From: an uncultured Oscillospiraceae bacterium
GTDB taxonomy: Bacteria; Bacillota; Clostridia; Oscillospirales; Oscillospiraceae
Assembly (NCBI GenBank): GCA_934573735.1
Contig: CAKTMC010000018.1
Span: 1-36,760 of the forward strand
Direction: 5' to 3'
DNA length: 36,760 nt
The notes beneath the pieces were generated by a model that had not been told where the DNA came from, ran no database searches, and saw only the letters and a list, made by a program, of their open reading frames with translations. A program made the translations under genes and the position numbers. Below are positions 23,457 to 32,304 of this stretch, piece by piece (the first letter of the stretch is position 1; each line of letters begins with the position of its first letter).

Positions 23457-26351
23457 ATGCAGGAATTACTGTCAAGACTTGCCGAAAGTGAAATCGGCGG
23501 TCTCTGCTCCGGCTTCCGGCTTATAAAAAAACAAGAGGTCGCGTCGATATCCGCCGAGATGTACACTCTGCGCCACGAAAAAACCGGCGCGGAGCTAATC
23601 TACTTTGACCGCGCGGACGAGAACAAGACCTTCTCCATCTGCTTCAAGACTCTGCCCGAGGACGATACGGGCGTATTCCACATTCTTGAGCACTCCGTCC
23701 TGAACGGCTCGGAGCGCTTCCCGGTCAAGGAGCCCTTTGTCTCGCTGCTGCAAAGCTCGATGCAGACCTATCTCAACGCCCTGACCTTCAGCGACAAGAC
23801 GCTCTATCCCGTGTGCAGCCGCAGCGAGCAGGATCTGTTTAACCTCATGTCCGTATATCTTGACGCGGTGTTCTGCCCGCTCATATACAAAAAGCCCGAG
23901 ATATTCATGCAGGAGGGCTGGCACTATGAGTTTGAGCCGGAAAGCGGCGAGGCGTATTATAACGGTGTTGTGTTCAGCGAAATGAAGGGCGCGTTTTCCG
24001 ATGTTGATACGCTCATCGACGCGGAGCTCAACCGCCTTCTCTACCCTGACGGCAGCTACGGCTATGTCAGCGGCGGAGACCCGGAGCACATTACCGAGCT
24101 GAGCTATGAAAAATTTGTAGCCACGCACCGGAGATTTTATCATCCCTCGAACGCGAGAATTTTCCTTGACGGTCACATGGACGTTGACGCGGTGCTTGAG
24201 TACATAGACGGAGAATATCTCTCGAAATATGACTACCGCGCCCCGGACTTTGACTTTGTCCCCCAGAGCCAGAGGGCGGCGGAAAAGACCGTGTACTACG
24301 CCGCGCAGGAGGGCGAGGAGGCTCTCGCGCATATGGCGGCGGCAAAGCTCCTCTGCGGATATGAGGACGTTGAAAAGCTCTACGCCGCGGAGATACTCGC
24401 CGATTACCTGACCGGCTCCAACGAAGCTCCGCTAAAGCGCGCCTTCCTTGAGCGCGGTCTTGCGCAGGATATAAGCCTTGACGTGACGAGCGGCATATAT
24501 CAGCCGAACGTCAATCTCGTCATCCGCAACACCGACGCGCAGAATTTCTCCGCGATAAAGGCCTTTATTCCCGAGGCGGTCAGGACTCTGCTTGAAAACG
24601 GGCTTGATATCGAGGCTCTTTCCGCCTCGCTTGAGCGCTACGCATTTATAAACCGCGAGATCTCGGAGCCCTACGGTCTTAACCTCTCCATGAAGGCTCT
24701 CGACAGCTGGCTCTACGGCGGCGATGCGCTGACTCATATCGACAATGCCCCGATTTTCGCCTCGCTGCGTGAAAAGCTTGAGGGCGACTACTTCTCCGCC
24801 CTGCTGCGTGAAATGCTCGGCGATGCGGAGGATATGTGCTATCTCTATCTGCTCCCCTCTCTCAGCAAGGGCGAGGACGATGAGCGGCGCGAGCGCGATA
24901 AAGTACGTGCCGAGGTCTCGGGCTGGAGCGCGGAAAAACGTGCCGAGGCAGAGACTGCGTTTACAAAAATGCAGCAGTGGCAGCAGAGCATGGACAGCGA
25001 AGAAGCGCTTGCCAGCCTGCCGCACCTGCGCCTTGAGGATATCCCCCTCGAGACCGCGCCGACCGAGACGGAGCTTACAAAGCTCGGCGGCACCGAGGTA
25101 TTGAAGATATCCACCGACACAAACGGCATCGTATATCTCAATCTATACTTTGACATATCCGACTTCACGGCGGAGGAGCTGCGCATGCTCAACCTTCTCT
25201 CCTCCTGCTTCGGTGAGCTGAGCACCAAGAACTACCCAGCCGACCGGCTGCAAACCCGCGTGAAGTCCACGATGGGCGTGCTTTTTGCCCGCGTTGATGT
25301 CGCCGCCGAGCGCGGCAAGCTTGAGGACTGCCGCCCGCAGCTCATCGTCTCGGCGAGTATGCTTGAGGAGAACGCTCCTGCGGCGATAGCGCTCCTAAAG
25401 GAGCTGCTGCTCAACGGCCGCTATGACGAGACGGGGCGCATATATGAGACCGTTCAGCAGAGCGACTATTTTATGAAGCAGTCGCTTATCTCAAGCGGTC
25501 ATATGTACGCGCTGAGTAAGGCGCTCTCCGCCTTCTCCGCCGACACCGCGCTGAAGGAAACTCTCTCGGGTGAGAGCTATATCCGCTGGTTTTCCGAGCT
25601 TGCCGCCGGCTTTGAGGCTCACGCTTCGGAGCACGCGGCAACGCTGTCCGCCCTTGCCGCAAGAGCCTTTGCCCGAAACCGCCTCTTTGTCGGCTACAGC
25701 GGCAGCCTTGAGCCCTCGCTCATTGAGGAGCTTATTGACGCGCTTCCGGAGCTGGAGCCTGCCGGGCACGCCGAATACCCGCGCTATGACAGCTCCCCCT
25801 GCTGCGTCGAAATTCTCTCCGACGTGGGCTATTCCGCACTCGGGCACAATGTCTACGCACTCGGCAGTGAGTTTTGCGGCGCATATACGGTGCTTGCCTC
25901 CCTCGTAAGCTACGGCTACCTCTGGGGCGCGGTGCGCGTACAGGGCGGCGCATACGGCACGGGCATGAACGTTCGCTCGAGCGGCGATATCTTCTGCTAC
26001 TCCTACCGCGACCCGAACCTTGAGGGCAGTGACTGCGCCTTCCGGGGCATTGTAGATTTTCTGGACGAGTTTTTGGATCAGGCTATGCCGCTTGACGATA
26101 TTATCATCGGCACCGTGAACACCACCGCTCCGCTGCTTGACCCGGCGGGAGTCTGCGAGCTTGAATGTGCCCGCCATCTCAATCACGCCGAACCCGGCGG
26201 AATTGCAAGGCTCCGCCGTGAAATTCTTTCCACAAAGCCCGAGAATCTTGCAGCGCTCCGCGACGTACTAAAAAAATACGTCGAAAACGCAAAGCTCTGC
26301 GCCGTCGGCAATAAAAACGCCGTCGCCTTCATCGGAGACAGCGAGAACTAA
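23457..26351 (+). CDS. M16C-family zinc metalloprotease (PreP/insulinase type)
   Basis: The product is 964 residues, full length for a single-chain PreP-like M16C enzyme. The inverted zinc motif His75-Ile-Leu-Glu78-His79 is present, and the third ligand is expected at Glu175 in Phe-Ser-Glu-Met-Lys-Gly. There is no signal peptide, so it is cytosolic. The later part keeps the second-half fold (Gly-Ala-Tyr-Gly-Thr-Gly-Met, then Tyr-Arg-Asp-Pro). These enzymes close around unfolded peptides of up to about 60 residues and cut them. It follows two exporter genes directly, so peptide turnover or precursor processing linked to export is possible but unproven. A hairpin at 26359-26384 follows. Confidence 0.92.
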   Translation: MQELLSRLAESEIGGLCSGFRLIKKQEVASISAEMYTLRHEKTGAELIYFDRADENKTFSICFKTLPEDDTGVFHILEHSVLNGSERFPVKEPFVSLLQSSMQTYLNALTFSDKTLYPVCSRSEQDLFNLMSVYLDAVFCPLIYKKPEIFMQEGWHYEFEPESGEAYYNGVVFSEMKGAFSDVDTLIDAELNRLLYPDGSYGYVSGGDPEHITELSYEKFVATHRRFYHPSNARIFLDGHMDVDAVLEYIDGEYLSKYDYRAPDFDFVPQSQRAAEKTVYYAAQEGEEALAHMAAAKLLCGYEDVEKLYAAEILADYLTGSNEAPLKRAFLERGLAQDISLDVTSGIYQPNVNLVIRNTDAQNFSAIKAFIPEAVRTLLENGLDIEALSASLERYAFINREISEPYGLNLSMKALDSWLYGGDALTHIDNAPIFASLREKLEGDYFSALLREMLGDAEDMCYLYLLPSLSKGEDDERRERDKVRAEVSGWSAEKRAEAETAFTKMQQWQQSMDSEEALASLPHLRLEDIPLETAPTETELTKLGGTEVLKISTDTNGIVYLNLYFDISDFTAEELRMLNLLSSCFGELSTKNYPADRLQTRVKSTMGVLFARVDVAAERGKLEDCRPQLIVSASMLEENAPAAIALLKELLLNGRYDETGRIYETVQQSDYFMKQSLISSGHMYALSKALSAFSADTALKETLSGESYIRWFSELAAGFEAHASEHAATLSALAARAFARNRLFVGYSGSLEPSLIEELIDALPELEPAGHAEYPRYDSSPCCVEILSDVGYSALGHNVYALGSEFCGAYTVLASLVSYGYLWGAVRVQGGAYGTGMNVRSSGDIFCYSYRDPNLEGSDCAFRGIVDFLDEFLDQAMPLDDIIIGTVNTTAPLLDPAGVCELECARHLNHAEPGGIARLRREILSTKPENLAALRDVLKKYVENAKLCAVGNKNAVAFIGDSEN

Positions 26352-26358
26352 AAGCAAC

Positions 26359-26387
26359 CGAGCCTGATCAAATGGTCAGGCTCGTTT
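26359..26387. terminator. terminator between the M16C gene and plsY
   Basis: CGAGCCTGA (26359-26367) pairs with TCAGGCTCG (26376-26384), followed by TTT. The T-run is short. It lies 8 bases after the M16C stop, between convergent genes. Confidence 0.65.
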
Positions 26388-26494
26388 GCTATAATATCTA
26401 ATATCCATTCGTATTCTATATGATTCATGTCCGCTCGGTGAGAGATAAAATCGCTCCGTATTTACCTTGTCAAGCATCCTGTCCTCCGCAGAAC

Positions 26495-27163
26495 TCAGAG
26501 CTCATCCTCATCAATAACGGCGGCATAGCCCGCGCGCTCAAGCTCACTGTCTCTTTTCCACAGAAAGCTCAGGCGGATCTCCTTGCCCTCGGCAATGCGG
26601 TGAAAATTCTCGCGGTGCTTATAAATAATCAGCGGCGCGGGCAGCGCAAGTATCAACGCGCCGGGGACACAGCCCGTGCTCAGGCCGAAATAGAGCGGAA
26701 TGATCAGAGACATCGACACCGCCACAATGCAGATATAATTACTGATAAGCGCGATAAGCAAAGCGACAGCCAGCATAATCAAAAACATTCTCGCCCCGCC
26801 CGCAAGCGCCAGACCGCCGAGGCAGGCAAGCCCCTTGCCGCCGCGAAAGCCGAGAAACACCGGGTACATATGCCCGAACACGCAGGACGCGCCCGCAATC
26901 ATGCCCGCCGCAGGCAGCTCCGGGAATATCGCCTCGGCAAGCTTCCACGAGCCGAAGGCCTTGAAAATATCCAAAAGCGCAACTATTGCCCCCGCAAACT
27001 TCCCCGCCATTATCAGCACATTCGACGCGCCCGCATTTTTCGAGCCTGTCTCGCGCACGTCATAGCCGCGCCGCTTACCGGCAAAAAAGGCCGGACTGAT
27101 GCAGCCGATGAGATAGCCTATCGCAACGCAGGCAAGCACGCTGAGCACCAGCTCCTTAGTCAT
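26495..27163 (-). CDS. plsY: glycerol-3-phosphate acyltransferase PlsY
   Basis: The product is 222 residues from the ATG at 27163 (GGGGGAGACA site). The three PlsY motifs are present: Gly-Ser-Lys-Asn-Ala-Gly-Ala-Ser-Asn (about 37-45), Gly-Phe-Arg-Gly-Gly-Lys-Gly (about 105-111) and Lys-His-Arg-Glu-Asn-Phe (about 183-188). Several membrane helices surround them. It transfers an acyl group from acyl phosphate to glycerol 3-phosphate, the first step of phospholipid synthesis in most Gram-positive bacteria. The start lies eight bases inside the end of the upstream HAD phosphatase gene, so the two are co-translated. The C-terminal tail is longer and more charged than usual. Confidence 0.95.
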   Translation of the reverse strand: MTKELVLSVLACVAIGYLIGCISPAFFAGKRRGYDVRETGSKNAGASNVLIMAGKFAGAIVALLDIFKAFGSWKLAEAIFPELPAAGMIAGASCVFGHMYPVFLGFRGGKGLACLGGLALAGGARMFLIMLAVALLIALISNYICIVAVSMSLIIPLYFGLSTGCVPGALILALPAPLIIYKHRENFHRIAEGKEIRLSFLWKRDSELERAGYAAVIDEDEL

Positions 27164-28001
27164 TGTCTCCCCCAATCTCCGGCACCAACCGGCGTATGGC
27201 CTGCGCCACACCGGCGGCATTGTTGTTACCCGTCAGCATATCCGCCGCGGCCTTTACCTCCGGCTCGGCATTTCCCATCGCAACACCTACTCCGGCAGTG
27301 CGCAGCATACTGATATCGTTTGTCCCGTCGCCGAAGGCAATGCTATCCCCGGGCGCGACCTTGAGCGCGGAGCAGAGCGCCAGGAGCGCGTCGCCCTTGT
27401 TCGCGGCGGCGGCGTTGAGCTCGATATTGCTTGCGATAGAGCTCGTCACGGAGATATCCGGCCAGAGCTTCGGCAGCTTTTCAAGCCATTCCAGCCGCGC
27501 GGCGTGGTCCTTGAAGTGCATCTGCATCTTCTGCACGGGTCTGCCGCGCTCAAGCAGCAGCGCCTTCAGGTCGTCCACCTGATTTCGCGTGCGCTGCGTC
27601 AGCTCCGCCACCTTCTTATCGCTTACATATTCGTAGACCTTTTCATACATAGAGCGGCTCATCCAGCCCCAATCGTCCTGATAGCAGTCGTAGATCACAG
27701 GCAGCCCGTCCATAAAGCGCAAAAGCTCCACGGCGCGCTTTGCGGGAATTTCCGCCGAATACAGCGTCCGCGTCTCGCGCACATCGCCTACCCACGCGCC
27801 GTTCATGCATATGCAGTAGCGGATGAAGGGCAGCTCACGCAGCGCGGCGGGGATGCCGTTATATATGCGCCCCGTTGCCGGGACGAGGATAATACCAAGC
27901 TCGGCGGCACGCTTCATTGCATCAAGATTTTCCGGCGGAATATTTTTTTCGTCGTCAAGCAGCGTCCCGTCAAGGTCAAAGGCAATAATTTTATATTTCA
28001 A
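27156..28001 (-). CDS. HAD-superfamily (Cof-type) phosphatase
   Basis: The product is 281 residues if started at the TTG at 28001, giving Met-Lys-Tyr-Lys-Ile-Ile-Ala-Phe-Asp-Leu-Asp-Gly-Thr. The TTG at 28010 lies too close to the AAAGG site, and no ATG is in frame. Catalytic Asp9 and Asp11 are in the DxDGT motif, and the late Gly-Asp-Gly-Thr-Asn-Asp completes the metal site. The C2-type cap (about 85-200) marks the Cof/YidA group, which acts on sugar phosphates and related small phosphoesters. It overlaps plsY by eight bases. Confidence 0.9.
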   Translation of the reverse strand: MKYKIIAFDLDGTLLDDEKNIPPENLDAMKRAAELGIILVPATGRIYNGIPAALRELPFIRYCICMNGAWVGDVRETRTLYSAEIPAKRAVELLRFMDGLPVIYDCYQDDWGWMSRSMYEKVYEYVSDKKVAELTQRTRNQVDDLKALLLERGRPVQKMQMHFKDHAARLEWLEKLPKLWPDISVTSSIASNIELNAAAANKGDALLALCSALKVAPGDSIAFGDGTNDISMLRTAGVGVAMGNAEPEVKAAADMLTGNNNAAGVAQAIRRLVPEIGGDND

Positions 28002-28024
28002 GCATATCAAACCTTTCCAATACT

Positions 28025-28054
28025 ATAATATCATTTCTGCACGGCTTTTTTCAA
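28025..28054 (-). promoter_or_regulatory. promoter of the HAD phosphatase-plsY pair
   Basis: On the minus strand TTGAAA (28049-28054), 18 bases, TATTAT (28025-28030). The expected start is close to the AAAGG ribosome site, so the leader is very short. Confidence 0.6.
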
Positions 28055-28068
28055 TAGGCAATCTTTCA

Positions 28069-28097
28069 TTGAAATGCGAAAGAAAATAGTTTATAAT
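28069..28097 (+). promoter_or_regulatory. sigma-A promoter of the transketolase genes
   Basis: TTGAAA (28069-28074), 17 bases, TATAAT (28092-28097). The leader to the ATG at 28133 is about 30 bases. Confidence 0.82.
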
Positions 28098-28132
28098 GTA
28101 TTGCGTAATCATTTTTACACGGAGGAAAAGAA

Positions 28133-28945
28133 ATGACGCTTGAAAAAAAGGCGGCTCAGCTCAGAATAGATATTATAAACGAGCTGTATGCGGCGCAGTC
28201 CGGGCATCCGGGCGGCTCGCTGTCATGCATCGACGCGCTGACCGCGCTGTACTACAATGTTATGAACGTCGACCCGGCAAATCCGCAGGCTCCGGAGCGC
28301 GACCGCTTCGTGCTTAGCAAGGGTCATTGCTGTCCCGCGCTGTACGCGGTGCTTGCCGACAAGGGCTTCTTCCCCAAGGAGGAGCTTCTGACCCTGCGCC
28401 AGCTCGGCAGTCATCTCCAGGGTCATCCCGACAAGAACAAGACCCCCGGCGTGGACGCCTGCACCGGCTCTCTCGGTCAGGGGCTGTCGATAGCGGTCGG
28501 CATGGCCATGGCTGCAAAGCACGGCGGCAAGAGCTATCAGGTTTACACCATGGTCGGCGACGGCGAATGTCAGGAGGGGCAGATATGGGAGGCCGCCATG
28601 GCCGCCGCGCACTATAAGCTTGACAATCTAACCGTTATGCTCGACCATAACCGTCTCCAGATAGACGGCAAGAACGACGACGTCATGTCCCTCGGCAGCA
28701 TCTGCGCAAAGTTTGCCGCCTTCGGCTTTGATACGCTCACCGTTGACGGGCACGATATAGCCGCCGTCACCGCGGCGCTCAAGCTCCCGCATAATCCCGG
28801 CAAGCCGAAGTTTATCTGCTGCGAGACCATCAAGGGCAAGGGCGTTTCCTTTATGGAGAACAACCCCGCATGGCACGGCACCGCCATAAAAACCGCCGAT
28901 TACGAGACGGCGATGAAAGAATTGGAGGCTGCGTTAAATGGCTAA
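28133..28945 (+). CDS. transketolase, N-terminal (TPP-binding) subunit
   Basis: The product is 270 residues. The TPP motif Gly-Asp-Gly-Glu-Cys-Gln-Glu-Gly lies at about 143-150, with Asp-His-Asn-Arg-Leu-Gln at about 168-173. Gly-His-Pro-Gly-Gly-Ser (about 24-29) is the conserved early substrate/cofactor loop. It covers the first third of standard transketolase; the rest is encoded by the next gene, an arrangement common in clostridia and archaea. The enzyme moves two-carbon units in the non-oxidative pentose phosphate route. The ribosome site GGAGG is strong, and the end overlaps the next gene by eight bases. Confidence 0.96.
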   Translation: MTLEKKAAQLRIDIINELYAAQSGHPGGSLSCIDALTALYYNVMNVDPANPQAPERDRFVLSKGHCCPALYAVLADKGFFPKEELLTLRQLGSHLQGHPDKNKTPGVDACTGSLGQGLSIAVGMAMAAKHGGKSYQVYTMVGDGECQEGQIWEAAMAAAHYKLDNLTVMLDHNRLQIDGKNDDVMSLGSICAKFAAFGFDTLTVDGHDIAAVTAALKLPHNPGKPKFICCETIKGKGVSFMENNPAWHGTAIKTADYETAMKELEAALNG

Positions 28946-29861
28946 ATCCACAAGAGAAGCATACGGCGAGGCTCTTGCAGAGCTGGGTAAGCTCAACGAG
29001 CGCATAGTCGTCATGGATGCCGACCTCTCCGGCTCCACCAAGACCAGCACCTTCAAGAAGGCCTTCCCCGAGAGATTTTTCAACTTCGGCATTGCCGAGG
29101 CAAATATGATAGACGCGGCAGCGGGCTTCGCCTTCTCCGGCTATATTCCCTTCGCCAGCACCTTTGCGATGTTCGGCGCAGGCCGCGCCTTTGAGCAGAT
29201 ACGCAACAGCGTTGCATACGCCAAGGCAAACGTCAAGCTCGCCTTTACCCATGCCGGACTCAGCGTCGGCGAGGACGGCGGCTCCCATCAGGCGCTTGAG
29301 GATATCAGCCTCATGCGCGGCATACCGGGAATGACCGTGTTTGTCCCCTGCGACGCGGAGGAGGCAAAAAAGGCAGTCGCCGCCGCAGTCGAGATAGACG
29401 GTCCCGTATATCTTCGCCTTTCCCGCCCGAATACCGACGCCGTGACCGACGCCGACACGCCCTTTATCCCCGGTAAGGCAAACGTCGTCCGCGAGGGCAG
29501 CGACGCTGCGATATTCGCCACCGGTCTTATGGTCAGCCGCGCACTCAAGGCGGCGGAGCTGCTGGCAGCCGAGGGCATCAGCGCCGCAGTCGTAAACTTC
29601 CACACCATTAAGCCCATCGACCGCGATATTATACTTGAGTATAACGGCAAGGTCCGCGCCATCGTCACTGCCGAGGAGCATTTCGTCACCGGCGGTCTCG
29701 GCTCCGCAGTCGCTGAGGTGCTGGCAGGTCACGCCGGCGCAGGCTTTGACCGCGTGGGCGTTGAGGATCGCTTCGGTCAGTCCGGCAAGCCCGATGCGCT
29801 CTTTGAGGAGTACGGTCTCACCGCTGAGAACATAGCGAGAAAAATCAAGGCTCTGCTTTAA
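28938..29861 (+). CDS. transketolase, C-terminal subunit
   Basis: The product is 307 residues covering the pyrimidine-binding and C-terminal domains. Key segments are Met-Asp-Ala-Asp-Leu-Ser-Gly-Ser-Thr (27-35), Phe-Asn-Phe-Gly-Ile-Ala-Glu (about 51-57, containing the TPP-activating Glu), and Thr-His-Ala-Gly-Leu-Ser-Val-Gly-Glu-Asp-Gly (about 104-114). It forms the active enzyme with the upstream subunit. Its ribosome site (TTGGAGG) lies in the end of that gene. The terminator at 29887-29915 follows. Confidence 0.96.
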   Translation: MAKSTREAYGEALAELGKLNERIVVMDADLSGSTKTSTFKKAFPERFFNFGIAEANMIDAAAGFAFSGYIPFASTFAMFGAGRAFEQIRNSVAYAKANVKLAFTHAGLSVGEDGGSHQALEDISLMRGIPGMTVFVPCDAEEAKKAVAAAVEIDGPVYLRLSRPNTDAVTDADTPFIPGKANVVREGSDAAIFATGLMVSRALKAAELLAAEGISAAVVNFHTIKPIDRDIILEYNGKVRAIVTAEEHFVTGGLGSAVAEVLAGHAGAGFDRVGVEDRFGQSGKPDALFEEYGLTAENIARKIKALL

Positions 29862-29886
29862 TTCTTGTTTTTAATACTTGCAATCA

Positions 29887-29915
29887 AAAAATCCACCCGA
29901 TTTGGGTGGATTTTT
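29887..29915. terminator. bidirectional terminator between transketolase and lysR
   Basis: AAAAATCCACCC (29887-29898), loop GATTT, GGGTGGATTTTT (29904-29915). A and T runs on the two sides let it work for both convergent genes. Confidence 0.9.
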
Positions 29916-29921
29916 GTTATA

Positions 29922-30884
29922 TCATTTGTCCCAGATATAGCCCCTTTTGTAATCGTCAAAGAATTTGACGAAGGCATCGAACATCTGCTTTGTCACTCCG
30001 TTAAGACCGGTCTCGCGGTGATAATAGGCACAGACGCTCTCGATATCCGGCAGGAAGGGCAGTGGGAAAATGTCGATATTCTTGAGATAATCCCTTTGCA
30101 GCTCCGGCGCAAGCATATCCCAGAAGAGCTTTGAGTAGATAAACACGCCAAGTCCGCCGTTTGCAAGCTGGAAGGCGTTTTCGATATTCGTAAGCTCACA
30201 GACAAACTGCGGATTTATATCATAATATTTAAGATAGCTTGAAAGCGTGCGCCCGCCGGAGGACTGGCGCGGTATTTTTATAAACGGTGCACTCTCAAAG
30301 AAGCTCAGGTCCGCGACCTCGGAGAATTCCGCGCGCACAAGCTCGTAGTTTTCCCCGGCAAGTTCATGCATGATGGGCTTGGGCACGACCAAGAGCTGCT
30401 CCTTCTGGCAAAGCGGCACGGTCTCATAGGTATCGGGCGTACTGCTGAGCGTGCCGATAACGAGGTCTACCCCGTCATGCGACACTGCCTTTTGCAGCAC
30501 CTCGGGCGACTCCTCACTGAAGCGAACGTAGGTGTCCTCATGCTCATGCAGATAGTGCGGCAGCACATGCGGCAGTATCGCGCGGGCGACCGTGTGCTCA
30601 ATTCCTATGTGTACGGCATGCGAGCCGGCAAGGCTCTTGCTGGAATTTTCCTCGTAAAGGCGCTTGAGATGGAGTATGCCCTTTGCGGTCTGCAAAAACT
30701 GCTTTCCGTCCGGCGTTAGACCGAGAGGACGGCTGCGGACGAACAGCGCAGTGTCGAGCTCCTCCTCAAGCTTTGCTATCTGCTTGCTCAGCGCCTGCTG
30801 CGAAATAAACAGATGCTTTGCCGCCTCCGAGAAGCTTTTTTCCTCCGCCACGGCTATAAAACTTTTAAGTAAACTGAAATCCAT
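29922..30884 (-). CDS. LysR-family transcriptional regulator
   Basis: The product is 320 residues. The N-terminal helix-turn-helix (residues 1-60) reads Phe-Ser-Glu-Ala-Ala-Lys-His-Leu-Phe-Ile-Ser-Gln-Gln-Ala-Leu-Ser-Lys-Gln. The rest is a periplasmic-binding-type effector domain with the hinge near 160-270. It is divergent from the TAXI-TRAP genes across a 375-base gap, the typical LysR layout, so it probably controls that uptake system and itself. The ligand is unknown but is likely the transported organic acid. The ribosome site is GGGGAGG. Confidence 0.93.
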   Translation of the reverse strand: MDFSLLKSFIAVAEEKSFSEAAKHLFISQQALSKQIAKLEEELDTALFVRSRPLGLTPDGKQFLQTAKGILHLKRLYEENSSKSLAGSHAVHIGIEHTVARAILPHVLPHYLHEHEDTYVRFSEESPEVLQKAVSHDGVDLVIGTLSSTPDTYETVPLCQKEQLLVVPKPIMHELAGENYELVRAEFSEVADLSFFESAPFIKIPRQSSGGRTLSSYLKYYDINPQFVCELTNIENAFQLANGGLGVFIYSKLFWDMLAPELQRDYLKNIDIFPLPFLPDIESVCAYYHRETGLNGVTKQMFDAFVKFFDDYKRGYIWDK

Positions 30885-30932
30885 ATACAGGCCTCCCCGT
30901 GCCGACAGCAGCCGACACCGTTCGATTTATGT

Positions 30933-30961
30933 AGTATAGCACGCTGTCCGTCAATAGTCAA
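30933..30961 (-). promoter_or_regulatory. sigma-A promoter of lysR
   Basis: On the minus strand TTGACT (30956-30961), 17 bases, TATACT (30933-30938). The leader to the ATG is about 40 bases. Confidence 0.75.
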
Positions 30962-31001
30962 ACGCCGCTTTTTGCCGAAAAATCGCGCAAATCTTAGCAA
31001 A

Positions 31002-31080
31002 ATTATGCACATTTTGCGACAAATATCGTTAAAAATTCATCATTATGCATTGCTTTACGGAACTTTATTGATATTATGCA
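31002..31080. repeat. three copies of the octamer ATTATGCA in the lysR-TAXI gap
   Basis: Exact copies lie at 31002-31009, 31042-31049 and 31073-31080, with start-to-start spacings of 40 and 31 bases, near four and three helical turns. A partial copy (ATTATGAG) is at 31099-31106. All have the same orientation and lie 60-140 bases upstream of the TAXI -35 box. They are candidate binding sites for LysR or another regulator. Confidence 0.55.
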
Positions 31081-31140
31081 CAAAGACTTCCGGGATGAAT
31101 TATGAGTTTTTACAAAATTCGTAGATTTAGCAATTTACTA

Positions 31141-31169
31141 TTGCAAAGTTCAACAAATGGTTGTATTAT
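31141..31169 (+). promoter_or_regulatory. promoter of the TAXI-TRAP genes
   Basis: TTGCAA (31141-31146), 17 bases, TATTAT (31164-31169). The -35 is weak, as expected for an activator-dependent promoter. The leader to the ATG is about 85 bases. Confidence 0.6.
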
Positions 31170-31259
31170 ATACGCACACAAGGGCGTAATGCAGGGCTGG
31201 CCGCATGAAAAATCAACATCCCTCCGCGCCTGAGCCTATTATATTCGGAGGTAAACAAA

Positions 31260-32264
31260 ATGAAAAAAATAATCGCCTTACTCTTTGCGGTATGTATTGT
31301 CTTTTCTTTGTGCGCATGCGGCAGCAGCTCCGGCCCGGCCTCCCCGGCTCCCGACGCACCGAGCGCCAACGCCGGCAGCGGCGGCAAGCTGACCTTCACC
31401 ACCGGCGGCTCCGCGGGTACATATTACGCCTACGGCAGCGTACTGGCTCAGTACGTCTCCACAAACTCCAATCTTGACGTGACCGCAATCACCGGCAACG
31501 GCTCCCAGTCCAACGTCAACGACCTTGACGCAAAGGCTGTTGACCTCGCCTTCTGCCAGTCCGACGTTATGAGCTACGCCTACTCCGGCACAAACCTCTT
31601 TGCCGAGAGCGGTGCCATCACCAGCTTCTCCGTCGTTGCCGACCTCTACCTTGAGCAGGTGCAGATAGTCACCACCAATCCCGACATCAAGACCGTTGAC
31701 GACCTCAAGGGCAAGATAGTCTCCATCGGCGCCATCGGCTCCGGCGTTTACTTCAACGCGCTTGACGTGCTCGGCGTTTACGGCATCACCGTTGACGACA
31801 TCACCCCCGTTTACCAGAGCTTCGGCGACAGCGCCGAGAGCCTGAAGGACGGCAAGATCGACGCGGGCTTCATCGTTGCCGGCGCTCCCACCACCGCGAT
31901 CACCGACCTTGCCACCAGCAAGAGCGTTTACCTCGTCTCCCTCGACGACGAGCATATTGCAGAGCTCCTCAAGATTTCCCCCTACTACAGTGAGTACACC
32001 ATCAGCGCGGACACCTACGGCCTTGCCGCAGATGCCAAGACCGTTGCAGTCGGTGCGGTTCTCCTCGCCCGTGACGACGTCTCCGAGGACGATATCTACA
32101 CCTTCGTCTCCACCATCTTTGAAAACGCCGCCGCCATTGCGGAGCAGCACGGCAAGGGCGCAGATCTCGATTTGAGCTTTGCCTCCTCCATCACCGACGT
32201 TCCCTATCACCCCGGCGCTGCAAAGTACTTTGCCGAGAAGGGCATCACGGTCAATTCCAAGTGA
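31260..32264 (+). CDS. TAXI-family TRAP substrate-binding lipoprotein
   Basis: The product is 334 residues. The signal peptide ends in a lipobox, Leu-Cys-Ala-Cys20, followed by a Ser/Pro/Ala-rich linker to about residue 42. The mature part has the TAXI opening Phe-Thr-Thr-Gly-Gly-Ser-Ala-Gly-Thr-Tyr-Tyr (about 46-56) and the later Val-Ser-Ile-Gly-Ala-Ile-Gly-Ser-Gly. TAXI proteins bind glutamate/2-oxoglutarate-like or other organic acids and deliver them to a fused TRAP permease. The gene has a strong site (TCGGAGG) and is followed, after a hairpin, by the permease gene. It is probably controlled by the divergent LysR. Confidence 0.95.
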   Translation: MKKIIALLFAVCIVFSLCACGSSSGPASPAPDAPSANAGSGGKLTFTTGGSAGTYYAYGSVLAQYVSTNSNLDVTAITGNGSQSNVNDLDAKAVDLAFCQSDVMSYAYSGTNLFAESGAITSFSVVADLYLEQVQIVTTNPDIKTVDDLKGKIVSIGAIGSGVYFNALDVLGVYGITVDDITPVYQSFGDSAESLKDGKIDAGFIVAGAPTTAITDLATSKSVYLVSLDDEHIAELLKISPYYSEYTISADTYGLAADAKTVAVGAVLLARDDVSEDDIYTFVSTIFENAAAIAEQHGKGADLDLSFASSITDVPYHPGAAKYFAEKGITVNSK

Positions 32265-32304
32265 TTTCCGGCTAAGAAATAATTCCTCAGTGATACTGAA
32301 CGCA

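Noticed and set aside
28133..29861. Split transketolase as a novelty
   Set aside because: Two-gene transketolase is common in clostridia and archaea; both halves are complete.
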